Notes: generated by a model from the letters alone, not told the origin. A DNA stretch of 64,000 nucleotides from Ustilaginoidea virens (GCF_000687475.1 NC_057316.1:62001-126000); one strand, 5' to 3'; positions 23,901-36,834 are shown, numbered from the stretch's first letter. Program-made: numbers and translations.

Positions 23901-25137
23901 CGTAATTAATCCTATTGGTTATACCTATCTTTTCTATTCTTTTAAAAAACTGCTGATAGATATAATTAAGATAAAGGTTAATCGGGGGTATAGCCGCCTT
24001 AGTCTTAAGGGTATTTAGCGGTATAGCCTTAAAGGCCTTAGTAACTATATAGAGGCAGGCTGACTATTCTATAGCTAGGGATTTTGCAATACCTTTTACT
24101 ACCCCTCTAGGGGCGGTAGGGGTATACTATACCCCTGCGCTAAAGGCAATAGAGGTCCGGATAACCTATATATAGACTAGGCATGCTTCCTAATATTAGC
24201 AGCCCTAAATTAAGGCTACTATTACTATAAGCGCAAATCGCTACTGCTTGAGTTTCTTTATAATCTTAATGCGGTATTCCCTCTATTTTAGCTTATAATA
24301 GATTTCGACTCCTAGGAATCTAATATACTACTTTAGCTAAATCATTACGGTCCTAAGCTATACTATAGTCTTATCCGCCTTATATATATAGGTAAAGTAG
24401 ATAAGCTCGCTTTTACTAAGGTTAAAATTAAGTCCGGCTTACTTAGATTAGCTATCGCAGATAAGCTATGCTTTCTTAAGTAGCACCTTTATCTCCCCTA
24501 TATCTCTCCTATAGGCTATAATATTTATATCATCGGTAAAGCCTAGTATAATAGTTAAGGCTACCTTTTACAGCCTCTTATAGAGTGGTATAATATAAAT
24601 AAAAAAAAAGATAAAGGAGAGGGGGGACCCTTATAGTACCCTAGCGGTAATTAGCAATTTCTCTATAAGCTATCCCTTAAAGTAAATCTATACTATTTAC
24701 AAATCGGTAAAACTATATACCTATACTATAAGCTATAGCGGGAGCCCTTTATTAAAGAGTAGGTAAATAAGGCGGGTATAATTAACTGTATCGAATGCTA
24801 CTAATATATCTAGTTAAAGGAGCGAGGCGATCCCGCTATAGTGCTAGGTTATATAAACAATCTCTACTAATATACTTAATACTGTATCGGTTAACCGGTT
24901 TACCCTATTACCTATTTAAAGATCTAGAAAAAGGTTACCCTCCTCGAGGGCGGTAGTAAACCGCCTTGCGACTATAGCTTTTATAACCTTCCCTACTAGG
25001 TTAAATAATAATATTAGTCTCTATCTTTTTACCTTCGAGTATTCCTTAGGCCTTTTTCTAGGCTTCTATAATACTACTACTTTAGCCTCCTAGAATTAGG
25101 CCAAATAGTACCTAATATAGCATATTTTATTAAAGAG
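23900..25137 (-). pseudogene. LINE reverse transcriptase, C-terminal part
   Basis: Minus-strand reading gives VGKVIKAIVARRFTTALEEG (about 24940-25000), then IGNRVNRLTDTVLSILVEI, and the catalytic box GFTDDIN at 24523-24543. These are LINE RT motifs. The frame has stops. It continues the part at 30785-31050 across Gyp2. Confidence 0.8.
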
Positions 25138-25392
25138 TGTCACGGACTCGGGCTATGCCCGTATTATAGATTGACTGAGGCTCGGGCTGCGCCCGTGCCT
25201 AGTCCGGAACGGATGATATAAGGTAGACGCGCGGGTCCATAAGGGCAATATTAGGGCTCTAGCCCGCGCTATATACGGATGTATATAGACTGCGGAAGGG
25301 ACCCGATTCAGACTCTTCTCCCTTCCTCTTTAGTTTTATTAATATATCCGATTAACGCCTATTCGCAGTCGCCCTAGGGCCAGTCCGTCACA
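25138..25392 (+). repeat. Gyp2 5' LTR
   Basis: Starts TGTCACGGACTCGGGC and ends CCAGTCCGTCACA. Nearly identical to the Gyp1 LTRs. Confidence 0.93.
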
Positions 25393-25534
25393 ATTAATAA
25401 AACTCTCTTAACCCTTATTGTTATATCTCATACAACTGCCGATAATAGATATAGACCCCTCACAAAATATTATAGGCTCGGACGATGCCCGATGCGCCCC
25501 CGCTTAACAATAGGCTATATAATTAGAGTCAATT

Positions 25535-26730
25535 ACGAACGCGATAGAAGTATTTAATATAAGGTTCTAAGAATAGCTATCCTAAAGCCAAAAGAGCAAG
25601 CGCTAGATACGCGCCCAGGCCGAGCAGATTAAGCATTAGATGCAGGCCCTTATCGACCAAATACAGCAATAACTATCATTAGTACCTATATTAACCCTAG
25701 ACCGATCCTAGACCGACTCTATCCTAATCCTAAAGGAAACCTAATAAAAATGCAAGCCGATACCGGTCGGGGAACCCTTTAATAGCAAAAAGGCTATATT
25801 TACCGTATAGAAGACCTTTATAAAGTATAAGTTAAAGATCGATCGAGACTTTATTAGTAATAATAAGACCCAATAGATATTTATCTACTAGAACCTCTCG
25901 GCCACGGTTTAATCCTAAGTAGTAGCATTCTTCGAGAATAGTGTGGCCTCCTATTACCGCCCTATAGCCTTCTTTAATTACCTATAGCGACTCTTTAAGG
26001 ATCTGCATTAGGAGGAACACACGATTACTAAGCTTAAGTATACCCTTTATTAGATACCGAAAAAACCTTTTTTAGCCTTCTTCGTATACTTTAAGGAAAA
26101 ATTAGCGCTAGCAGGGGGGCTTAGTTGGCCTAAATTAGTAAAGCTAGAAATACTCTAATCTGCCTTTAACCCTTATATATTAAAAAAGATTATCGGCCTA
26201 AGGGTCTCCCGTAAGGACTATAATGCAGCCGTTACATAATACCGTAAAATCGCTATCGACCTAGAGATAAGCCTTACCGCGAAATACTATACGGATCTTT
26301 ACCGGAATTATAACGATAATGCCCAGGACCTATAGGCGACCGCTCAGGATAAGGATAGTAATATGCCTATAACAGGCATTAATAAGCTAGGTTCGAAAGG
26401 CAAAAAGAAGTCATCCGCTAAAAGGGCAGTATAGGTTTCAAAAGAGGTCCTTAAGGAGCGCTACTAGAAATCACTTTATACCTAATATGGGGATACTAGC
26501 TATAAAATGCTAGAATACAAGCTAAAGCCGGCCTAGCCTCTACTAGAGATAACTATAGCTTCTATAGACCTAAAGGCCATAAAAGCCTTACGAATCGCCA
26601 AACTTAGAGATAGCAATAATAATAATTCCTAAGGGAAAGACTAGCCCTTAAGCTGAGTCTCGCAAAAGGGCTTAAAAAACACACCCAGCCCCTAGCCAGG
26701 TTACGATAGGAATATTATATAAAGGAGATT
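25535..26730 (+). pseudogene. Gyp2 gag relic
   Basis: Matches the Gyp1 gag at constant offset. At 26477-26518 all four zinc-knuckle positions now read tyrosine, including the last cysteine that Gyp1 keeps. Many stops interrupt the frame. The start is not definable. Confidence 0.72.
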
Positions 26731-29700
26731 AATAATATTAAAGACTATATAAATAGACACCCCTTTTTAGTCCTAATATTATATAATAATTCTACCTTTA
26801 TCGACACCCTAATTGATTCTAATTATAACTGCTATAGTGCGATAAGCGAAAGAACTATCTAAAGGTTAAGACTCTAGCCTATCCGCCTACCGTTTCGTAG
26901 GAAACTTAGGACTATAATAGATATAAAGAGTCAATCGGGGGAGCAATAGACTACCCCCTTGATTACCTATGCTATTTATATCGATATCGATATCGATAGA
27001 TAGCCATCAGCTATAATACTATACGTCGTCCTAGGCCTCACCTATAATATCATCCTAAGGCTACTTTAGATAGAGCACCACAATATTAAACTATAGGCAA
27101 AATAGTACCGACTAAAAATTAGAGCTATTAGCAGCCTCCTTATAAGGGAATCAATTACTCGATCCTCTAGGCCTACTATAATTAACGTTCTTAAATCAGT
27201 CTTTTACAGTATACTATAATATACGGCACGCACTTAAGACAACTCGACCTCCTTCTTCTTTATAAGCCTATAAGAGCTTATATATATCCTCCGCATCACG
27301 CTCCCGCTATATTAGAATTCAGCTTCCCCTCTGGCCTAACCGCAGATCTTACTACTAGAGCTCTAGGACTTCACTAACCTTTTCGATAAGGCAAAGGCTT
27401 CCGGCCTCCTACCGCACTAGGGCATACTTAATCACTATATTAAGCTTAAACCGACCCTAGATAGGGGGCCACCCGACCTCCTATAGGGACCGCTATATAA
27501 TATGCCACGGGACTAGCTACTTAAGGTTCGGAAATAGGTAACGGACCTTATAGATAAAGGATAAATCTATACGAGCTCCTTATCGGTAGCAGCACTAGTC
27601 CTACTCGCGAAAAAGGCGAATAGTAGATAGCATTTTTGCATAGATTACTAGGCCCTAAATAAGGTTATAATATAGGACTGGTATCCCCTTCCCTTAATTA
27701 AAGAGACGCTATATTCCCTATCTTAGGCGAAGTGGTTTATAAAGGTAGATATCTAAGCTGCATTCTATAAGATCTATATTCCTAAGGGCGATAAACACCT
27801 AACTGCATTTTAGACCCGCTTCGGCCTCTTTAAATAGTTAGTAACCCCTTTTAGCCTAACTAGGGCCCCTGCGATATTCTAGCATTATATTAATAGGGCC
27901 TTAGGGGACTTATTAGGGGATTTCGCTACTACCTACCTAAATAATATTTTAGTCTATACTAGCGGCTTACAGAAGGAATATATAGACCGCATTAAGGTTA
28001 TCCTTAGATGCCTATAAGATGCCAATCTAAATCTAGATCTAGATAAATGCAACTTTATAGTAAAGGAGGTATACTACCTTAGCTATATTATAATAGCAGG
28101 GAAAGAGATCTGCTTAAACCCTGAGAAGATTAAAGCGATCTAAAAGTAGGAAGCCCTTATAAAATTGCGGGATATCTAAAGCTTCTTAGGTTTTATAAAC
28201 TTCTACTGCAATTTTATCCCAGACTTCTCCTACCTAGCCAAGCCCTTAGTTTAATTAATACAAAAGGGTGTTCCCTTTTAATAGCTTAAAGAGGAGGAAA
28301 AGGCTTTCTAAGCGCTTAAATAATACTTTATCTTATACCTAATCCTCGCCTAATAGGACCCTAAGAAAAAAATAATCCTTAAGGCAGATAGCTCCAGTAT
28401 AGCTCTTAGTAGCTACCTCTTTTAGATCAGAAAGGATAAAATACTTTATCTAGTTATATACTACTCGGTATAGCTTATAAAGGCTAAACGGAACTATACT
28501 ATCTACGATAAAGAGCTATTTGCCGTTATCGCGTGCCTTAAAATATAGTCGGCTGAACTCTATTCTATCGCCACCCTATTTATAATCCTTATAGACTATA
28601 AAAACCTTAAGTACTTCGCCTAACTAAAGGAGATATTAGAATACTAGGCACGATAGGCTGAGATGTTAGCCCTTTTTAACTTCTACCTTTAGTACCGGCC
28701 TAGCTTATAGGCCTAATGCCCTAATACCCTCTCGCGATAAAAGCAAGAGGCAGATAGCACAGCACTAAGGTTTAGCTAAATCCTTTAACTACTATCTATC
28801 TCCGCTATAGAGGCAGACCTAATAGAGGTCTAGCTAGACCCAATAGGAGATCGGCTAACTATAGCCCTAGGTATAATAGAGGATAAGCCGATAGTAGCTT
28901 TATCGATTAAAATCCCCTTACCTAATAGCTCTTAAGTCTTTACCGATATATACCTATAGGCGCTTTAGGACTAGGCTATAGCTAAAAACAAACTATATCA
29001 GGCCCAGTAGAAGGCTATAGCAAATAGAGAACGATAATTCCCTATAGAGGCAAAAACTAGAGAGCAGATCGCAAATTATATCCTAAATACCTATAGAGCA
29101 CTACTCTACTAAGGCTAGGTTTAGCTCCCTTCGTTCGAGCTACTAATAACTATAGTAATCTAACAATACTATAACTCCCCCACTATAGGGCACCCAAAGA
29201 AGAATACAACCTTCTAACTCTTACAATAAAACTACCACTTTAATAATATATCGTCTAAAGTGGCTTAGTTTATTTAGAATTGCTAATACCGCGGGGCGTA
29301 TAAGAGCTGCTAATTGCGATAGGGCCTATTTTAGCCCTTATCGATCCCAGATCGTTTTTAGTTTTAAATCTCTATTAACTTTATAATTAACCTCCTAGCC
29401 TAAGATGCCTCTAACCCATATTACCTAATAGTTATTACCGACCGCCTATCTAAGTACGTTTAGCTTAAAGCGATATACTTAATGCAAGCGGAGGATTATA
29501 TAGAATGGTTTTTCGACTATTAGTGGCAGCACTATAGATTCCCTGCCTAGATTATTAGCAATAGAGGCTTAGACTAAGTAGGCTAATTCTAAACTATAAT
29601 ATATAAGGCTATTGAGACCGAATAACTCCTTTCGACCGTATACTACCTATAGACCAATAGTAGTATAGAGCATATAAACTAAGAGGTCTAGGCTATTTTA

Positions 29701-30522
29701 TACATTAAAATAGCATTCGACCAATACGATTAGCCCTAATATCTCACGACTTATTAATACGCTCTAAATAACCATACTTCCTTAGTTACTAGATATAGTC
29801 CTAACCGTCTCCTAAATGGCTTCAACTCTCTTATTATAGCACCTCCTTCCGATATTACGCTAAGTTTAATAACCCCTAAGGGGCGAGTAACGCGCTTCCT
29901 AGCTATAATACAGGAGGGGGGCGAACTCGCTTAGGCCGCTATCGCCTTTACTTAGCAGCAGCAGTAGGATATAACGAACCGCTCCCAATACCTAACGGAA
30001 TACTACTAAATCAAAGACTAAGTCTAGCTAAGCCTACGGAATATTAAGACTAACCGGCCTTATAAGAAGCTCGACTAGGTATCTACTAAATATACTATTA
30101 TAGCTATCCTATCCCTGCTTAATATCCGACTCAATATTCCCAATAGTATCTACCTAGTTTTTCATATTAATCTTATAGAATATACTGCTTCCGACCTACT
30201 GCCGAGCTAAATACTTATAGATACTAGGCCCGGTCCTCTACTAGTCCTACTAGAGGACTCTAATACCCTATATAAGGAATTTAAGGTCGAGGAGATACTA
30301 GCTGCTAAAAACGCTCAGGGTCGTAGCGGCAAACGTAATATACTAGTAAAATAGAAAAGGTACGATTCGCCGATTTAAGAACCGCTAAAGAACTTCGAAG
30401 ATACCGCGGCATAAGAGGCATTTAAAGTTAAATAGGGGGATATTTGGATATATAATAGACCCGGTCGAACCCTATAGCAATCCCGATATAGAATAGATGA
30501 AATTTTTCCCAGCAAAGGGGGG
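26725..30522 (+). pseudogene. Gyp2 pol relic
   Basis: Same domain order as Gyp1. The protease triad reads D-S-N (TLIDSN near 26810). The RT box reads YLNNILVYT at 27934, so both catalytic aspartates are lost. RNase H, integrase and chromodomain (near 30275-30430) follow with many stops. It is more heavily mutated than Gyp1 in RT but keeps the protease aspartate, so the two copies were mutated independently. Confidence 0.86.
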
Positions 30523-30524
30523 TA

Positions 30525-30779
30525 TATTACGGACTCGGGCTATACCTATATTATAGATTGACTAAAGCTCGGGCTACACCCGTGCCTAGTCTGGAACGGA
30601 TGATATAAGGTAGACGCGCGGGTCCATAAGGGCAACGTTAGGGCTCTAGCCCGCGCTATATACGGATGTATATAGACTGCGGAAGGGACCCGATTCGGAT
30701 TCTTCTCCCTTCCTCCTTAGTTTTATTAATACATCCGATTAACGCCTATTCGCAGTCGCCCTAGGGCTAGTCCGTCACA
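30525..30779 (+). repeat. Gyp2 3' LTR
   Basis: Starts TATTACGGACTCGGGC, preceded by the purine tract AAAGGGGGG. Ends CTAGTCCGTCACA. Confidence 0.93.
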
Positions 30780-30784
30780 AAGAG

Positions 30785-31750
30785 GTATATTAGGGTTTAA
30801 ATGAGTAGAGAGCTATATACTTTAAGGAATCCTACTAAGAGCCTATTAGGGCCTAATGCTTTCTAGCCTATTATATTGCATAATGCGGTATATACCTTTT
30901 CGTAGGTAAAGGAGTCTATAGAGAGGAATATAATAATAGTAAGCTAAGGGAATATTAGGTCGGGGATATCGTTATAAGTAGCCTAAGAGGTAGGGAAGAA
31001 CTATTAGGCGAATACTTATGCCTTTTCTTCGTGCGTTATTACCTTTAGGCTTAGACCGCTTTATTCTAGTAGGGGGATCTCTTTTAATTCGGGCGGAAGG
31101 CTATTATATAGGCAAGCCTATTTCTCTAGAGACTATAGGTCGGCATTCTATACGGTTGCTTTATTAAGGGCCTCTCGCTATAATTAGTGCTATTCCTCCT
31201 AGATAATATAGGATTAAATCGCTCCCGCTTTTTAGGCGGCGCTAAAGTTTTCCAGGGTATAGTATACTGCCCATTTTCGGTAGGCCTTTTTTGCTGCTAT
31301 TTAGGCTATTTTAGCGCGGGAGTTCTACTAGGGCTTTATATTAAGAGCTTTAGGTGCCCTCTTTAGTGCTGCGATATCGGTAATACTCTAGAGTTAGCCG
31401 GTAAGCCATTCGGCGTATATATCTATCTTAGCAGGGGAGTAGAGTAAGGCCTTAGTATAGCAGGTAGTAAGTCGGTTTTTTGCTTCGGCTTAAGTAAGGT
31501 ATTAATTAAGAGACTTCTAGCTATTCTTTAAGGAAGAAGCCTTTATGTAATAGTTATCAGTCTTAATATATATAAGCTAGGAGATATAGTCGGACCTAGT
31601 AAAATCAGCATTTCTAAAATATTCAACTATAATATCTAGTATAACCTATATATAGTCGATAGTGCTACTTCTCTTTCCTAGGGCCCTCTTTATTACCTTA
31701 CCGTAGGGAGTAATTAGCCTAAGCCGCTACTATATTATAAGTTTAAAGAG
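30785..31750 (-). pseudogene. LINE region between endonuclease and RT, with N-terminal RT motifs
   Basis: At about 30800-30900 the minus strand reads KALGPNRLLVGFLK and LLI-TLIYLFNK, the KAPGPDG-type entry of LINE RT. It leads directly into the part left of Gyp2. The rest of the segment is a linker with stops. Confidence 0.72.
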
Positions 31751-32150
31751 AGTGTCGATATTAGGCGAGGTCTAGTCTAAGCTATCCTAAAGAGGGTAAT
31801 ATATATTAAAGTCCCTAATAAAAGCACTATAGGGGCAGGGTAAGAGTTTAGCAAGCGCGGTAAAAGGGGTTATCCAGTTTAGCTTATAGCCCAGGGAGTA
31901 GATAAAGTAGATATTAATATATAGTAAGGAAATCTTATACTAGTCGGTTCCTTTATCGCTAGACTATATGCCGGGCCTATACCGCTTATAGATATATATC
32001 GCTATTCTCCTGCTATATACTATTAATATATATCTTCTAAGGCTAGGGCTTAATAGGGTCTATTTAGACGCAGCAGGTTCTTAGATCGCTATAATATTAG
32101 GCTCATACTAGTAATAGAGTGCTAATCTTATAAGGGTAGTTTTCTTCTAT
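31350..32150 (-). pseudogene. LINE endonuclease domain
   Basis: Minus-strand reading shows an IIAI-EP motif (glutamate box near 32085) and FIRDFNIYYPL-DSLD (31780-31822), matching the GDFN and HxxW boxes of AP-type LINE endonucleases, with the glycine of GDFN changed. This enzyme would nick target DNA to prime reverse transcription. Confidence 0.75.
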
Positions 32151-32159
32151 ATATTCTAG

Positions 32160-33650
32160 TAGAGGACTTTTATTATATAGATAATCGCAAAGGGGTTAAT
32201 AGCGGCGGTATATTAGAGGTGGCTATAGGTTGGGCGTTTAGGGCAAGTGCGGTCGTACTATAGTCTTATATAGGGGCGGCTTAAAGGAAGGCGGTAATAC
32301 TATTATTAGCCCTAATGCGGGGGTTTCTATTAATACTTCCGACCGGTCGGCCTTATTTCTAAGGGGAGGGCTTATATAGGGGAGATCCGCTAACTGCATA
32401 ATAGCGGCCTTAGTCTGCGATTAGGATAGCATTAGTATCTAATGCTATATATAAGGCGAAGAGCCTCGGTCTATCGCTATAGGAATTTCTAGCTTTTTCC
32501 TATTATTTATTCGCTACTTTATAGAGGCGGGACTACGCTAGGTATAGTCTATAATAGTTAAGGCAGGATTCGCATTAGTTCTATATAGTAGTTAGGCAGC
32601 TTTAATCGCTATCCGGGTAGTATTTAGAGCTATACTAGCTGCAGCGAGCTACTGCTATATAGTATATAGCGATATAGCCGAATTTAAAGCAATTATAGCA
32701 CTAGTAAGGGTATATAGTATCGTTATAAAGTTCAGCTTCGAATATCTCTACTTAGTATATAATGCTAGCTTTATAAAGCTTATTTATAAGGTCGATAGAG
32801 TCTACCCTTATAATTAGAGGCGCCTATATTATAATCCCTCTAGGGTAGCGAGGGGAGACCCTAGTAAAGCCCTCTCTATTAGCTTTAGTAAGATTCGACC
32901 GGATATCTTCTATCGCGGCATTTATAGTATAATAGGTTGGGAAGCTTTTAACGATAATACTAAATAAGTATTAATTGGGTTCTACCTCTTGGCCGAAGGT
33001 AAGGCATACCTAGGTCGTATCTATAGTATACTTTGCTTTTTCTTCTTTAAAGGTAATAATTATATTGCTACTATAGAGCCTATAGGCCGCAACTACTACT
33101 CCCTCGGCGGTAGCCCTATTAATTACGTTAATAATTTCGATTAGGGTGCGATTCTAAAGGATTTCGCTAATAGTATTTCCTTTAATAAGGACTTTGCGGT
33201 AGATATAAAGGGGTACCATAAGGGGAGCTAGGCTGCATTAGGGTAGTATAGCAGCTATAAGCCCTCGTGCAGCGATAGATGCCTATATAGCAGGGGCTGT
33301 AGTAGGTTTTAGGAGATTCTATATAGCTTTATTAATTACGGTTTCGATCGTCTATATAAGGGTTCCGATAGGGGTGCAGATATTACCCGGGTCGGCCTCT
33401 TACTAGGCAGTCTCTACTATAAAGTTTATAGCCTTTCGCATTCTTCCTAGCACCACTAAAGGAATATAGTCCTAAAGCTCTTTTATGAAATCTATGATAA
33501 TATCGGCTATTAGTCGCTTCCGCCCCTAGGCAGGTTCGGTCTCGGACTGGTTGCGCTGCGTGCTATTCGCGATTATAGTATTAGGGTTATGGCGGCTGTA
33601 TGCTATGCCGCCCTTATTCCCTCTATCGATATCTATTACTTCATCCGCGC
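32160..33650 (-). pseudogene. LINE ORF1 (gag-like) relic
   Basis: Upstream of the endonuclease, cysteine/histidine clusters resembling zinc knuckles survive in part near 32220-32300 (TCPKRP context). The farthest 5' part (33480-33780) is less RIP-damaged. No start codon could be fixed. Confidence 0.5.
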
Positions 33651-33809
33651 CTGCCGTGCCCACTCCCTAGACGCGATGCGCTATAGGTAAGGGGGGTAAA
33701 CGGACGAGAAAAAGCGATTAGAAATATTAGAATTGATTTTAGAGGCGGTTCCATGCCGCTACCTAGGTGCGGGCGAAATCGCGAAAGTTTTTTTTTCTCT
33801 TAGCATCTA

Positions 33810-34815
33810 TAAAGTAGAAGACTATATAAAATACTTTTAATAGTATTAGTAGCGCTTTTATAGTTTCCTTAGGGAGATTATTAGCGATTAAGGTTTAGAT
33901 TAGGTAGGCTAATTCTAATCTATACTATATAAATCAGTTAGGACTAAGCAACTTCTATTAATAGCATACCACCCTTAAACCAATAGCGGTATAAAGCGAA
34001 TAAACCAAAAAATATAGGCGGTCCTCTATATTATAATTTCCTTCGATTAGTATAATTAGCTATACTATCTCGCAGTATATTAACTCGTATTAAATAATTA
34101 GATATTATCTATTACCGGGTTTAGCCCGAACCGGCTGCTTAATAAGTTTAATATTCTAATTATCGCCCTTCCTCTAGAGGTAACCCTAAGCTTAACTACC
34201 CTAAAGGGGCATATAGCTCTCTTTTTTAATAACTTTAAAGAAGGATAGGAATTAGCCTAGGCCGCTATCGCCTTTGCATAATAATAATAGTAAAATATTA
34301 CTAACCGTTTATAATGCCTAGCCGAGCGCTTCCAGATTAGTAATAGGTATAGTTAAACCTCTAGAATATTAAAACGAACCGCCTATATAAAAAGCTCGAT
34401 TAGATCTTTACTAAATATACTATTATTACTATTTTATTACCGCTTAATATTTAGCTTAATATTCTATAAGGCATCTATCTAGTTTTCTATATTAACCTAA
34501 TCGAATAAGCCGCTTCTAATCTATTATCTAATCAAATAATAACCGATATATAACCTAAGCCCCTACTCATCCTCCCCTAAAACTCTATAAACCTATATAA
34601 AGAGTATAAATTCGAAGAGATATTTATAGCAAAAAATATATAAAGCTAAAGATAGAAACGCAATATACTTATAAAGTAGAAAGGATATAATTTACTAATA
34701 TAAAAACCCCTAGAAATCTTTAAGGATACTACTATATAAGAAATATTCGAGGCTAAATAGGGAGATATTAGGACTTATAATACGCCTAGCCGGGTCCTAA
34801 AATAAAGTCTATTAG
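33810..34815 (+). pseudogene. GypOld right part: integrase core and chromodomain
   Basis: Continues the integrase interrupted at 14194: the DDE-core region, then NRLLNKFNI, and the chromodomain EEIFIAKN ... KGYNLLI-KPLEIFKD at about 34612-34765. It contains many stops. A 3' LTR was not recognised. Confidence 0.75.
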
Positions 34816-35059
34816 ACTAATAAATAATACTAAATGCCTACTATTATAAGCAAAATATAAAATAATAAAAACACTTTAAAAAAATATAATAACCTAAACC
34901 GGGGCCGATATAGGCTTACCTTTAATATGCCCCCTCTTAGGGCCACTCTCTATCTCCCTAAGCCTCCTCCTATTCTTATAGTAGCGTATAGGCTAATAGC
35001 AATAGGGGTCCTCGCGGGGTAGGGCGTATATATAGGCTATATATTAGATAGGGATAATT

Positions 35060-35460
35060 CCCTATATATCTATAATATAATAAAGTCTATAGGCTACCGT
35101 AAGGCGAATATAGTAAGGGTATATTAAAAGACGATAAGACCCTTTAACGAGATAGGGCTAGATAATATAGTATTTACGGTAGCGGCTGCGATAAAGATAG
35201 TATAGGCATAAGAGGCTATAGAGCGGGGTCTACCTATTATTACAGGGATTACATTAGATAACCTTACGCTAGCGGCGGCGGAGCCTCTATATAATACCAG
35301 CCGCCTTAATTGTATAATAGTTCCCCCTCTATATAATATATAGGGAGGGCGGGCCGAGATAGGGGTAGGGGCATTCGGGGATATTAAGCTTTAACCTAAT
35401 ACTACTCTATCCTGGCATAATATTCCTAGGCTTTTACTTACGTTTCCCTTATAATATTTA
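35060..35460 (+). pseudogene. Unidentified coding relic
   Basis: A plus-strand frame reads IGLDNIVFTVAAAIKIV, a stop, then EAIERGLPIITGITLDNLTL and EPLYNTSRLNCIIV. It has few stops for this region and a protein-like composition. I do not recognise the family. Confidence 0.3.
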
Positions 35461-35599
35461 GTATAGGGGCGAGATCTACAATAGACCTAGCCTAGAATTA
35501 GGAGGGTATTAACGCTGCGGATATAGTAGAAACTATACTAGAGGCATCTTTTGGCCTAAATGCTAAATATAGGGCGCGAGGCGCTACCTATTCAGCAGC

Positions 35600-36160
35600 A
35601 AAAGTATAATACTATTAATTATTTAAAGCCTAAAACTCAAGGGTTAGGATAGCAGTACGCGCTTTTTATATATCTATCTTAAGATAGGCGGGCTTTATAA
35701 TAGCCCTCCCCTCCTTTACTGCCTTAATCTAATTGCATAAAATGTATTATAGTATAGGGTTCCCCGCGAGACATTAATTAAGCTATATGCAGGATATATA
35801 GGAATTAGCACAGCTTTTACACCCTTTTGCTCTTTTATAACGCTTATAAATAGGTAGCTCTTTAGTCGTTTGCATATATTTAATGCATTTATCGTATAGG
35901 AACTCTTCGTCTTTTATATACTAATACTCCTTATCTAAGGAGTCCCCCTCTAGAAGATAATCACCTATAGTACAGTATAGCTTCTAGGGACGAGTAAAAC
36001 CCGTTCCTCCTTTAGTAGGGGTATTACTAGTAGTAGATAAGGATATATTTAGGTTCTAAATAGGGTCAGCATAAGACGCTCGCGATATAAGTAGCGATTT
36101 AAGACCTACTAATAGGCTTTACGATAAAATAGACTAGGTCTTACTACAAAAGAAGTTAGC
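35600..36160 (-). pseudogene. Unidentified coding relic with a CxxC pair
   Basis: A minus-strand frame reads GGTGFTRP, a stop, KLYCTIGDYLLEGDSLDKEY, IKDEEFLYDKCIKYMQTTKE and KRAKGCKSCANSYISC. It looks like real protein interrupted by CAG/CAA/TGG-type stops. The family is unknown. Confidence 0.35.
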
Positions 36161-36495
36161 AGCCAGCTATAATAGAGATAGATTTCGGTAAAGATACTAA
36201 TGCGATCGGGGCGGAAATAATACTTCAATTAATTAGCATGCAATATAGGCTTAACGCAAGATAAAACTTACGATAATAGGGACCTTCGATACTTATTAAT
36301 AGCCTTAATAGGAAGAAGGGAAGAAGGAAAAAAGCCCCTAATAAGAAATAATAAAGACTATAGAAAGATTTCCAGCCAGCAACTAATAAAAAATTTTTTA
36401 TAATATTTGCAGCTGCATCGGTTAACCTCTAACTGGCGGCGCGATAATAAACTTCTATATACTTCCACTATACTATTCCCAATTAATGACTATAC

Positions 36496-36834
36496 TGTCG
36501 GAATCGCTGTCGCAAGGTGCCCAATTGGGCACATTGCGACGGATGTGCCGCGCACACCCGATGCGCACGATATGGCCACTTTGGCCCCTTTTGCCCCTTT
36601 ACCCCTGAGCCCGGTAGGGCACGCGGGCAGCCCGGCCCGACTGCGCCGATGCACGTGACCACGGCACGCACAAAAAGGCCACATCGTGTAATTACCCTCT
36701 TTTGCTTCCTTTCTTTCCTTTTAGATAGATAGTCATTAGTAAAATCAATAAATCCTTTACTTAGTAACCTCACGGTATATAATACCACGCGCGCGACCCT
36801 ACGTACAACTAGGTACCCCGAGTTTATATCAATA
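36496..36834 (+). repeat. CopE 5' LTR
   Basis: Starts TGTCGGAATCGC and ends TTTATATCAATA. It contains the perfect palindrome TGCCCAATTGGGCA near 36519-36532 and a GC-rich centre. The overlapping open frames on both strands here are LTR artefacts. Confidence 0.92.

Larger units (their letters stand above)
25138..30779 (+). mobile_element. Gyp2: second full-length chromodomain gypsy copy
   Basis: 5,642 bp, the same length as Gyp1, with 255-bp LTRs (25138-25392 and 30525-30779) and the target duplication AAGAG (25133-25137, 30780-30784). Landmarks sit at a constant offset of 18,485 from Gyp1 (zinc knuckle, RT box), so the two copies have no net indel. It is inserted in the LINE RT. Confidence 0.94.
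21772..33809 (-). mobile_element. LINE (non-LTR retrotransposon, fungal Tad/I-like organisation), RIP-inactivated, split by Gyp2
   Basis: The left flank AAAGCAGAAGACTAT (to 21771) and the right flank AAAGTAGAAGACTAT (33811-33825) form a 15-bp target duplication with one transition. The minus-strand 3' end has an AATAATAATA tail next to the left copy, as expected for target-primed reverse transcription. Without Gyp2 and its TSD the element is about 6.4 kb, a normal full length. ORF1, an apurinic-type endonuclease and RT are recognisable. Confidence 0.85.
34816..36495. other. Unresolved 1.7-kb region between GypOld and CopE
   Basis: RIP-like composition. Two possible coding relics are listed separately. 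No LTR, terminal repeats or known transposase motif was recognised; part may be the GypOld 3' LTR. Confidence 0.4.

Noticed and set aside
36407..36788. Several overlapping frames on both strands at the CopE LTRs, also near 43306-43649
   Set aside because: They coincide with LTR boundaries and are GC-rich artefacts.
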